From NCBI GenBank assembly GCA_941918925.1, contig OW799233.1, positions 140,804,223-140,868,222 on the forward strand: DNA of 64,000 nucleotides, given 5' to 3'. The notes below the pieces were generated by a model. It did no database searches, was not told where the DNA came from, and saw only the letters and a list, made by a program, of their open reading frames with translations. The DNA is from Phyto melanocephala (Eukaryota; Arthropoda; Insecta; Diptera; Rhinophoridae). The position numbers and the translations under genes were made by a program. Below, piece after piece: positions 26,066-36,719 of this stretch (position 1 is its first letter; every line of letters begins with the position of its first letter).

Positions 26066-26828
26066 TTCATTTATTTTTATTTCCTTTCGATGTCCCATAT
26101 ACAAGACTATAAGCCTTATATTGCAGTATGGTACTGAGCATATGCAAATACAATAAATTAGAAATAATAACAAAATAGGTGTTAAATTTAACTTCGTAAT
26201 TTTTAAAATAAATTGTAAATAATTTTTAATAAAAAATTTAGAAGAGCAAAATATAGAATTTAAATAATTTAATAAAATTTAATAACAAAGTGTTGATAAA
26301 AATTTAATAAAATAACATAAAACAATTACAAGCAAAATTTATACATGTATGTAAGTTTAACGTGAGAAATTACTAAGAATAAATTTTCTAAATTGTGGTG
26401 CGTTACTAATGGTTTGCGATCTATAGGGGATTCCATTTCAGAGACTGATAGCATTTATAATGAAATGGTATTTAGAAATCAGTGTTCGATGGTTAAAAGC
26501 TAGAATTCTTTGGCTCTATCAAGTGCTCAAAAATTTAAACGTTCATGAAGATGTTCAGGCTGATGAGTATATATAATTTTATGCATAAATAGTAAACAAC
26601 GCACTTTTAAATAATCATCAAAACTAATACCGTAAAGCAAGGTTACGTAGGGGAAGATATGGTCATATCTTTTTAGACCAAATACGTACCGAATAATGTT
26701 ATTAAAGGCCACATTAAGTTTTCTTTTACTTTCACCATCGCAACTGGCAAATAGTTCACAACCATACAATAAGATAGGTATTAAATAATTTTTGGCAAGA
26801 AGTATTCTAATTTTAGTTGGAGTACAAT
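26066..26828 (-). mobile_element. LINE 3' fragment, same family as 0.5-2.1 kb
   Basis: The minus-strand frame 26769-26527 reads YGCELFASCDGESKRKLNVA, then SLKRYDHI-like and LFMHKIIYTHQPEHLHERLN. This is the C-terminal end of a LINE ORF2 and is more complete than the copy at 1.7-2.0 kb. Beyond a stop, further matching coding traces (RFLNTISL, MESPIDRKPLV) and an AT-rich 3' region run to a degenerate TTTA-type tail near 26066. Confidence 0.8.
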
Positions 26829-26939
26829 TCCACTGATCATTGAGACAAATTTGGAAACCCTTTATTTGTACCTTAACTATGTACTTAAGCTACTTAAATT
26901 GGCATGATATAATAGAATAACTTTTACTTAGATTCCAGC

Positions 26940-27170
26940 AAAAAATAATGATGGTCATTCTTCATGAACTACGTTTAAATTACTTTCAAAGTAGCTAAAA
27001 TTACATATTTTTTTAAGAAGTAATTTTGTAGCACTTCTTAACAATAATTTCAAATCATTGTTCATTATTTCAAAACAATTGGTCCCTAATGTATTGTCTA
27101 AAGAAAACAACGTTAAGTTGCCTGTAGTAATTTTTTCCAGATATAGAAACATTTTATTAATAATGCGTGT
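26940..27170 (-). mobile_element. Possible 5' coding piece of the same LINE
   Basis: The minus-strand frame 27152-26955 contains ESNLNVVHE-like sequence, similar in style to the start of a LINE ORF2 before the endonuclease. It lies just upstream (minus sense) of the 3' fragment, so the two may be one element with a large internal deletion. This is weak support. Confidence 0.3.
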
Positions 27171-27550
27171 TAAAGTGTTTTATTGTTCGTCTACTCATGC
27201 CTAAAACTGTTATTTTTGTATAAAATTTGTAGTTAATTTTAATATTAAAATAAAAACATAAATTTAAATACTTTTAAAACAATATATTTTTTTTTTAATT
27301 CTGTGCAAAAACTAATATTTATGATTGCATAATATATGTACGTGATTTTTTCTTAATAAGCAGTTACTCTTACTCGTTGAAAGAGTCGCTTTACTTTTTG
27401 AACATTGCCAACTGAAACTTAATTATAACGCAAAAGTGGAAAATGTGTAAAATAAAAGTTTAAAACGTTTAATACTTTGCCAATTTTATAAGAATAAGAA
27501 AAAAAATTCATAATCTTAGTGTTATTTGTCTAATGAGTAAAATTAGTTCA

Positions 27551-28274
27551 CAACAAGTAACAGTGCTATATTCGGCCGTGCCGAATCTTATATACCCTTC
27601 ACAACGTGTAGTCATGCAATAACAATTGTTTGTATCACCATTCATCTCATATGAAATACGTACATACAATTAAAAAACATACATATATATAAAAACATCC
27701 CATTATAAAATTATAAATAGAGCTTCTAAAAAAAAATTTCAAAAGAAAAATAAAAAAAAATATATTAAAAACAAAAAAAAAAACAATAAAAAAACTTGCA
27801 AAAAAAATTTTAAAAAATTTGTAAAAATTTTTTTTTTTAAATTAAAAAAAAATAATAAAAATATAAATAATATATAAAATAAAAATTTTTTTAGGCTCAG
27901 CTGGGATTCGATGCCACGTTTACTATAACCAGTATATATGTATGTTGTTGTTGTAATTGTGGAAAAAAACGAGGTGATCGTGGTATTTTGCTCATATCTC
28001 AGAAAGTTATAGGGCGATTGTGCTGAATTTCAATAGCGATTTATTCCCGGATATTTTCAAGAGATTGATACCATACAGTATACAGTATATAGTTGCCTCT
28101 AAAAGTTGATTTCAACCAACACACGGACGACGGTCAGAGCTTAATCGACTCCTCTATTCATAAGCTTTCAGAAAATATGTACTTTATGGGGTCGGAAATG
28201 AAAATTGTAGAAATTACAAACGGAATGACAAAGCTATATATGCCCTTGTGCACCACAGGTGAAGGGTATAATTA
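27551..28274 (+). repeat. Short composite repeat, near-complete copy (forward)
   Basis: It begins 'caacaagtaacagtgctata' with the small hairpin TTCGGC-CGT-GCCGAA and 'tatacccttcac'. It has a long A-rich middle (27720-27890) and ends with 'actttatggggtcggaaatg', 'acaaacggaatgacaaa' and 'gaagggtata'. The two ends carry complementary TATACCC and GGGTATA words. The 60-codon frame at 28093-28275 is part of the repeat. Confidence 0.85.
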
Positions 28275-28859
28275 GAAGCAACAAAAAAAGAGATCGATTG
28301 ACCGCAACTCCCCTGTAAATTCACTTGTTAATTTTAATTTAAACACAAGCCACAATAAACAACGGTTTTTAACTTTAAATCCTAAAATCTGTCAATGTTT
28401 TATTTCGTAAATACACAAATATTTGTATTTATTGTTTTTAAACATTATTTTTAATTTATTTTGGATGCCTTAAAGTTGGCATTAAATAGTTACTTCAAAG
28501 AAAATGGATGTCCTAAAAGTAAATTTATTTATATATTTTTTTAAGGAAAAAAACTATTATTTTTTATAATAAAAAAAGCGATTCAACTAAATTGATTGAA
28601 ATAAAAACATGTTGCCTTTCACTTTCTCTGTAGAATTTTGGCAAATATTTGAATTAATATCACTTCCAAAATAAGCATTTTGATTACTTTGTAGAAGTGT
28701 ATCTTTTAACACTCATAATGCAAAAAATTATATCATTTGTATTCTTCATTTTTTATTTACAATCTTTCCAAAAGTAATTTTGTAAAGTAAATTTGATATT
28801 AGCATTTAACTATTATAAAAAAATATCATAAAATTATCAAATTTTAATGAAGTGTAAAA
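28275..28859. other. AT-rich intronic DNA, nothing recognised
   Basis: No coding or repeat signal was seen. Confidence 0.5.
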
Positions 28860-29137
28860 TCGGTAACTCAGTATCTCCGGGCTTAATGAAGATATCAAAA
28901 AAATTCAGAAAGGACCAAAGAGCATGTAAAAAAAACTTGGACAGGTGTCTGGTACTTTTTGAAAATTTTGAGTTTTAAGGCGATAAAACGGGTAAAAACT
29001 GAATTTTGGTACTTTTTAAACAGCATTTACCTTTGATGAGAGGGATAGCAATTGGAAAAAAAATAAAAACGTAGTTTTACTTTAAGGAGAATATCTATAA
29101 TGATACGTAGCAAAGTACGTACCGGGCGGCTAGTTGA
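28860..29137 (+). mobile_element. Possible Helitron-like 3' end
   Basis: It ends in a small hairpin (TACGTA, loop GCAAAG, TACGTA) followed by 'ccgggcggctagt', which resembles the hairpin plus CTAG-T end of Helitrons. The 5' boundary is unknown. This is the last element before exon A. Confidence 0.35.
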
Positions 29138-29739
29138 ATATAAAGTTGTCAAGAATTATTAGCATCTTTCCAATAACATGCTAATGTAAAATTCATTGGT
29201 TTTTTCCTCAGAATTATAAGTACTTTAGGTTACTCAGATCTCAGATGTAGTGTTTTAACTACTTTTTCCTTCACTTTTTTTTACTAAGATTAATGAATTT
29301 TTTAATATTTAAAATGCTAAAATTTCCGTACTTAATAAATAGATCGATTTTTTATTTTATTATAATAAAGACCATCTAATTAAGTAAAGAATTTTAAGCT
29401 TAGCTATTACAAAATTAACCATAATTAAGCCAAATATAATTTTACCTAAAATTTTTTAACTTAAATAATAACTTAAAAACAACATTTCTTTTATTTTATT
29501 TTCTTTTATATGCAACAATTTATCTGCCTGCAATTTTAACACAATGCCGTGCTCTTGGTTAATTGGTACAAAAACAACTACAATGACAACTTCTTCAATA
29601 ATAATATTTATCACTACTATACTTGCAACATGATGAAATGAAAACAACAATTGATGCTACATATTATATAATGGCTGCATTGTGTTGCCTGGCTGCCTTC
29701 CACTTGCTGTGTATAATTATCTATAATGCATAATAACAG
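29138..29739 (+). other. Intronic DNA immediately upstream of exon A
   Basis: No transposon was recognised in these 600 bp, in contrast to the rest of the intron. Less decayed, mixed-composition sequence here (29500-29720) may hold splicing signals for exon A, but none can be proved by eye. Confidence 0.45.
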
Positions 29740-29907
29740 GTTTCCGATACAGTTGTTGAACCATACAATGCCACATTGTCGATTCATCAACTTGTCGAAA
29801 ATACCGACGAAACATTTTGTATTGACAACGAAGCATTGTATGACATCTGTTTCCGTACATTGAAGCTGTCATCGCCAACCTATGGAGATTTGAATCATCT
29901 TGTTTCT
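29740..29907 (+). CDS. Beta-tubulin exon A (residues ~175-230, canonical version)
   Basis: This internal exon encodes 56 residues of beta-tubulin, the GTP-binding microtubule subunit. It reads [14 protein letters not shown] at its start and [12 protein letters not shown] at its end and matches the family almost perfectly. It covers the T5 loop (D177, E181), helix H6 (N204, Y208) and the start of H7 (Y222, N226), so it carries residues that contact the exchangeable GTP and the vinca site. E198 and F200, the benzimidazole-resistance positions, are present. The acceptor is AG at 29738-29739 and the donor is GTAAGT right after 29907. Both junctions are phase 0. The sequence before the acceptor is purine/AT-rich with almost no pyrimidine tract, so the site looks weak. 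Exon B, 824 bp downstream, encodes the same segment. The previous exon is not in the window. Which fly paralogue this is cannot be settled here; betaTub97EF is only a guess. Confidence 0.95.
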
Positions 29908-30731
29908 GTAAGTCGAATTTTCAACTAATGAATATTTTCTTTTTGTTCTTACTTTCACTAGTGCTTGTGGATAATTTATGGAATGCACGCGCCCTTTTAT
30001 CATTTGACTACTGCGCTAACTTCAAATCCGACAATAATTCTTTGTAACAATACCATACGTTATACGTAACAACTACAAAACGGTGTTTAAACTAACTACT
30101 ATTGTTGGAATTTACAAAAAAAAATCATATAAAATAGATTTTGTTTTCCAAACGAATTTCTTCATTTTGCACTGGTTGACTGGTGGAGATGTGTGGCATG
30201 AATAATATCTTGTTCTTGCAATACAACTCTTTACCATCATTAACATTATTACCAACATCTACAAACAAAAACATTGACAATAACACCACGAGAAAACAAT
30301 GGCAATAATGGTTGTGATAATGATTACATACATACCTTTGTACACATGCTTTACTGTACATGTGTGTATTGTTTGTGTAAACATCATTACGACCACGAAT
30401 GTGTTTAACTGTGTTTTTGGTATATATGTATGCATGTGTGTGTACTATTGCATTTGGTAAATGTGTAAATTAACACAAACAAATGAACGAATAAATGGTG
30501 GGATATAAATACACACTTAAAAACACACTGTTACCCATACAAATGAATTTGATTTCCTGTAACGGCACTTGAAACGAAATAAATGAATGTTTATTTACAC
30601 ACATACATGCATACACATTTGGTAATATTTGCTTATGCATTCAAAACCAACTAACAAACATATATTCTCGCACCACCTTCACACTATCCCTTAATCTGCT
30701 TATCATTATGCCCATTTACTCAGGTTCTCAG
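29908..30731 (+). other. Intron between beta-tubulin exons A and B (824 bp)
   Basis: This intron begins GTAAGT and ends CTCAG. At 824 bp it is long enough that simple steric blocking between the donor and acceptor cannot explain exclusion of A or B. It contains CA/GT-rich stretches but no transposon that I recognise, unlike the very large flanking introns. A pyrimidine-containing segment and a candidate branch region (CCTTAATCTG) precede exon B. I saw no clear long complementary docking and selector elements by eye. Confidence 0.85.
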
Positions 30732-30899
30732 GTGTCAGAAATTGTTGTTGCACCCTACGATGCCACATTTTCGGCCCATCAATTGTGTGAAATTACAGAT
30801 CTGACATTCTGCATCGATAATGAGGTGTTGTATAAAATTTTCTATCACCGTTTACGTTTCCTTTCGCCCTCCTACGATGGACTGAATCATTTGGTGTCC
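30732..30899 (+). CDS. Beta-tubulin exon B (alternative residues ~175-230, divergent)
   Basis: This is a second exon for the same 56-residue segment as exon A, also 168 nt and phase 0 at both ends. It is 35/56 identical to exon A by eye. It starts VSEIVVAPYDATFS and ends SPSYDGLNHLVS. Nucleotide-pocket residues N204, Y208, Y222 and N226 are kept. Changed positions include D177E, T178I, E181A, N195I, E198L, D209K and a run at 211-214. The acceptor AG is at 30730-30731. A second AG 8 nt upstream (30722-30723) would shift the frame. The donor is GTAAGT after 30899. The reading frame is open and the changes are clustered without stops, which argues for a used exon and not a decaying copy. Including both A and B would keep frame but duplicate 56 residues inside the fold, so mutually exclusive splicing is the sensible reading (inference). 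Confidence 0.93.
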
Positions 30900-31559
30900 G
30901 TAAGTAATTAAATACATTCGCTATGCTACGACATCCCTCAGAATTTTTCGCGTTTGTTGTATGTGCTTTAGATGGATGTGTTCAAAATCAAAGAATTATT
31001 TTGTTGTTGTTCTGTTCTTTTATGTACGTGAGATTCTAATTACGTATAGAAAAATGTGTTGTTCACCCATTAAAATCGTTTACATATGATTAACGTTTTA
31101 TCCAATACAATTTGTATTGCTCAAAAATAAGATTTAAGAAATTTAAAAGTATACTTTGTTCAACAATATATTTTTAAGTTCTTTACGAACATAAAGAATA
31201 TTAAAGAAATTATGTAGTTTGTTTTAAACGCCTCATTCCGTTTATATGTTTCTTTTTAATGATAACGTTCCAAAAAAAATATTCATGCGCGAAATAAAGA
31301 AGAAGATATTATTTTTTGATTAAATTATTCCTAAAATAAATGTTTTCATTACGATTTTTTATTCCCTAAAATGTTGTGTAGAGGTTTTATTTATCTTAGC
31401 AATATTTTATTCACTGTTATTTTTTAATTCCGACATTTTTAAACTAAAAAATTGTACATGTATGGATTGAAATTGTTTTCAATATTTTTAAAGCAGATGA
31501 CTTTAAATTTGCTAAACTATTTTGAATTGTTGTCAATTTATTTTACAAGCATAGAATGT

Positions 31560-31920
31560 TATTTTTAGAGATATGGAACTTTAAAAAACCATTACAATGG
31601 ATTTAACAAAGTTTTGACATTTAATATTTAAAAATGGCCTCTGCGACTGCGCCTTATGAACGGCATCCTGGCTGTTTGATTTTACACCACTTTTTCGAGT
31701 ATTACTTACCAGTCTCATTTCTTTTATAGTTCGTAAAATGTTGGCTTCTAAATGACCAATCGTTGCTGGTTTATTAGCATGGACCAGATATTTTACGAAC
31801 TGCCACAAATAGTAGTATAAAAGTGTCAGATCACACAAACGCGGTAGCCAATTTACAGGTCCATTTCTTGAAAAAATTCGATCGCCAAGCTTTTGGCTCA
31901 TCAAAGTTATGGTTTCACGC
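31560..31920 (-). mobile_element. Tc1/mariner-type transposase C-terminal remnant
   Basis: The minus frame 31904-31581 reads QKLGDRIFSRNGPVNWLPR, CDLTLLYYYLW and HANKPATIGHLEANILRTI. This is the C-terminal third of the recurrent transposase, with the third catalytic Asp region (CDLTPLDYFLW in intact relatives) altered. Confidence 0.8.
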
Positions 31921-32599
31921 GCTGTATTGCATGAAACGAAGTCTTATTGTAATAATTTCTCCTCCAAATGATTGACAATTATATTAGGAATTAAAAAATA
32001 AAAGCTGCAATGTTTGTTTCTGTTTGCACTTTATGGGTTCGATTTAAATAAATATTATCCAAAAGAGTATTTAAGTGTACTCGTGAATCAATCCATACCT
32101 GATGAAATGGACGATTATACACCGGAGAGCAGAGCGTAAATTTTGAGAAAATATTTTTTGATTTGTAGTAATTATTAATGACTTTAATAAGTTAAATATA
32201 AGAAAGAGACCTGTGAAGTAAGATATAAGATAAAAAAAATTATATTTTAAGCAATTGTGTTTGTAATGACGTAAGCGAAAAGTAACCAACTCAAGCGCTT
32301 TTTGGTAATGAGAGTTTTCGGTCAGCTTTATATTCTTTAATTTTTTTTTAATTAATAAAAAGCATAATACAATGAAAATTAAACCCTCCGACAAGCAACA
32401 ATTACCAAAAATTAAGCTATTTGCCGTATCAAAAACAAATCTCGTATCACAACTTAAACTATTTAAAGAAATGTTTTTCATACAATAAATGCTTTTATTA
32501 GGAATGATTCAGAAAAAACGTATACTCGTATGAAAATAAATAAAACTTAAACCGTTTAAGATAATAATTCTCAAAAATACTTAAATTAATTCAAATTTG

Positions 32600-33600
32600 T
32601 GCAAATTCACTAAACCTTAAAATATTGACATATAATGCGATATTTTTAAATGTATCCTATTTTTCTGGAATTTCACCCATTAAAAACTTTATAGTTGCTT
32701 TCGTAACCTTTTTCGACAAGGTAGTCCACTTACGGAACAAATCGGACATGTCCTGTACTAGAGCCTAATACCATTCCACAAACCAAAGTATTGGGAAATT
32801 GAGTGGATTTGCATTCCGTAATACAAAATTGACATTTTTTTTAAGTAGCATTTTATTAGATAGTCTCATGATGCCACATTATACTAGAAATATGAATGAA
32901 CTTTGTGCTTTTTTAAGAATGGTAAAAGACATTTTTGTAGACTCTCCCTAATATATATTTTGGTATTTATCGTGCCTGATGTCACAAATAGCCTATCATT
33001 TGTTGTTCTTGGGGATTATTGTTTGTTTTTTTTGTTCGGTATTATTCTTGAGCATTATATCGTATATCAGCCATATAAAAAACCCGGAAGTGGTAAAAAG
33101 TCTGTCAGTACATAAGTTTCATCATCCACTACACAACAGGTGTATTTTTTTATAAAGTTTGACCTAATTTTTTTTTCGCTCGTTCTTTTGCTCAAAATTT
33201 CTTTACCGCATTACAATCTGGAACTTTCTGAACTTTATACGACTTTAACCCAGCCTCAGCTTTGGTTATGCGCATAAAAAAATCATTTAACTTTACAGTC
33301 TACTTTTCATTTAAGGGTGTTAGGTGCTCTTTGAAAGAGTTGTTCGACTTCTTTTGCCTTACCAGCATCTATAAAGGCTTTTTTTCTAACCCAGTCTTCC
33401 TTTTTAACGACTTTTTAACAGTATAACTATGTGCCTTAAGATCTTTTGCTATTTTTCTGAAAGCTCATATTGAATTTTTTTGAAAAGTTTTAATTATTTT
33501 ATCGCGTACTTTTCTATTATGACCAAAATAACAGTTGAAAATCACTGATTTGGAAAAAAATCTGACATAATATCAAAAGCTAACGTCATTAAAAAAATAA
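32600..33600 (-). mobile_element. Second Tc1/mariner family remnant, near full span
   Basis: Minus-strand broken frames give KIAKDLKAHSYTVKKSLKRK (N-terminal DNA-binding part), VVDDETYVLTDF..LPG (first catalytic Asp), QAICDI, and a FWNG.R-like C-terminal block. These words differ from the other transposase in this window, so it is a distinct family. Stops are frequent. Confidence 0.6.
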
Positions 33601-33849
33601 TAATTAGCTATACCTAGAACACGTACGTTTTTCCTGACTCAAAACGTTGCTGACTTAACTGTATCCCTTTTCAATTTTAATATTTATTTATTTGCTTACG
33701 TACTTTTTCAATCACCATCAAATAAAATGCCTCAAGCGCTCAATTTTTCATTTAAATTTTATTTCAGTTTAAACAAACAGTTCAACATTAAAATGTTTAA
33801 TTGACAGGAGGAAATTTTTTTGCCAATAATACATATGTACATATGTAAA

Positions 33850-34640
33850 GGGTTCACCATCTAACGTTTTTTTTTTCAACTAGTGCTAATTTCGTGAATG
33901 GTAACACTTAGCTCATGTCTGATTTGACAGATAATTAGTTTTATCCTTCCGCTGAACGAATATGGTTGTATATACGCTTGAACAACGCTGGGAAATATTG
34001 CGACATTACTTTGGCCGATTTTGCCAAAAAAATCATCTTTTCAGATAAAGCTCATTTTGACCTTGGCGAGTATGGAAACAAACAAAATTGTCGCATTTGG
34101 GGCACAAAAAACCCGCATGCATACATTGAAAATCCGTTACACTCAAATCGAGTCACTGTTTGGTGCGGACTTTGGTCCAGAGGCATAATTGGGCCATTTT
34201 TCTTCGAAAATTAGCAAGGAGTGGCCGTAGTTAATGGTGATCGTTCTCGGGCCATGTTAAACGAATTTTTGTTCACAAAAATTTAAGAGAAGGATATTGG
34301 CAACATTTGGTTTAACAGGATGGCGCTCCGTCCCACACAGCCAAAGCTACATTTTTTTATAGCTTAAAAAAAAAAAAAAAGGTTTTTGGCGGACCATTTA
34401 TGAATACACCATTTCCTTTGCAAATTCATACATATCGTAATTGTTTCTGCAGATTTGGCATACAAGGGACCATAATAAGGAACCATCTTTCAAAAGCACT
34501 TTTGCTTGAAGTTATCGACACAGTTTTGTTTCAGCATTTGAATGTTGTTTACGGTTGTTCTGAACATTTAAAAAAATGCCCCTATTCTCGTTGACAATTC
34601 AACTTTTGAACAATCAAGTTATTTTTTAATTTTGTAAAAC
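33850..34640 (+). mobile_element. Tc1/mariner-type transposase remnant, internally deleted
   Basis: A start-like MVVYTLEQRWEILRHYF joins directly, through a deletion, to KKIIFSDKAHFDLGEYGNKQ, then NRVTVWCGLWSRGIIGPFFF. A decayed D..PSHTAKAT block near 34320 (second catalytic Asp) is followed by a poly-A run. The deletion removes most of the N-terminal DNA-binding half. Confidence 0.8.
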
Positions 34641-34645
34641 AAAGC

Positions 34646-34865
34646 ATTTTAAGCAAGGCATATTAATTCATCAGGTAATTGCAGTTCGGAGAGAATTTTT
34701 TTTTTTATATTTTTTATATATGAAGTTTGACATTTGAAATAAATGAGAGAGGAGAGAAAATTGTTATCTATAAACTTTGACAGCTGAAATTTAAAATAAG
34801 TGAAGAAAAAATAATCAGCTGATGAAACAAGACTACCTGATGAATAAATGTGCCTTGATTTTAAG
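34646..34865. mobile_element. 204-bp hAT-type MITE with 8-bp target duplication
   Basis: Element 34654-34857 has terminal inverted repeats beginning CAAGGCA(T/C)ATT and running about 26 bp. It is flanked by the exact 8-bp direct repeat ATTTTAAG (34646-34653 and 34858-34865). CA...TG termini with 8-bp duplications are the hAT signature. No coding capacity. Confidence 0.9.
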
Positions 34866-35900
34866 TTAAAATTTTTTTGGCATTATCAACTCAAAATACA
34901 AGTAGTTACAGTAGAAGAAACAACGAAAAAAATTTAATTGAATTTGAAATGGCAATGCAAATTTTGTAATGGCAACAAAAAAGTTTTTATTGATTTAATA
35001 GTAATTAAAATATGTACACATTTTAGAAAAATTAAAAAAAAAAATGCCTGACTCAAAACTCCAAAGACGTCAAACAGAATTGAAATGCAACTTTTTTTAA
35101 GCTTTAAATAAGTTTTATATCCCACTGCTTATGTGTGGCTGCACACACATATTCGATACATAAATACACATGTGTGCAAGTTTATACATATTTCAATTAT
35201 TGTTGGAGTGCACCTTGTTGTTTTTGTGGCCAAAACTTTTTCGACAAAATAATCAATTCAATTTAATTTTTTTTTTGTATTTTTGGTTTTTCGGTTTGCC
35301 TGTCATGTTCAGTTTAATTACTTCCTTATTAAGATTGTTTATTAGAATATGTCAACTGCAATTGACAATATAATAGATTTTTAATAATTGAAACTCAATG
35401 TTGTTAGTTTTATACAGCAATTTTTAGGGTTATTATTTAAGGACTATTGAAAGAATTTAAAAACACATTTTTCAAATCTAAAAAAGTTCATCTTTTATTC
35501 GTCTATTCTTATTATGACTTTGTATATGCATTCATCCCTACAAGTACACAAACAGAACACAACTGATTATTAACAAAGTAAACATTTAAAGATCAATTAA
35601 CTTTTACTATCATGAACAAATTATGTAATACATTTTTTATACACACTTAAAGATTCAAACGACTTGCATAGGATTTACATCATCGTTTTGAAAACTAATC
35701 ACACATGCACCAGGCAGATGTTAAAACAGTTTCTTAAATGGCGCGTGTATTCAATAATATTTAACTAATAATTTTAAAGTTTTCTTCATCTTCATTTTTC
35801 TTCAGCGGTCATACATATAATAAAAACTATTTAGCTCACGAGATCATTACATTTCCCCCCTCTTTTGTTCCTTCTATGGGCATATTTTTTTAATTTATAG
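34866..35900. other. AT-rich intron upstream of exon C
   Basis: No transposon or gene was recognised. The last 100 bases become pyrimidine-richer ('ttcccccctcttttgttcct') ahead of the exon C acceptor. Confidence 0.5.

Positions 35901-36719
<819 letters not shown>

Larger units (their letters stand above)
30900..35900 (+). other. Intron between exon B and exon C (5.0 kb), transposon-filled
   Basis: This intron starts GTAAGT and ends TTATAG. It carries at least three Tc1/mariner-type remnants (31.56, 32.6 and 33.9 kb) and a 204-bp hAT-type MITE at 34654-34857. The rest is AT-rich with no coding signal. If exon A is spliced to exon C, the intron is 6.0 kb. Confidence 0.8.

Noticed and set aside
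1..29739. Search for beta-tubulin exons covering residues 1-174
   Set aside because: No frame with the QAGQCGNQ or GGGTGSGMG motifs was seen, so upstream exons are taken to lie outside the window.
32071..32481. 136-codon minus-strand open frame
   Set aside because: No recognisable domain, AT-driven composition, lies inside a tubulin intron between transposon remnants and has no neighbours supporting expression. Probably chance.
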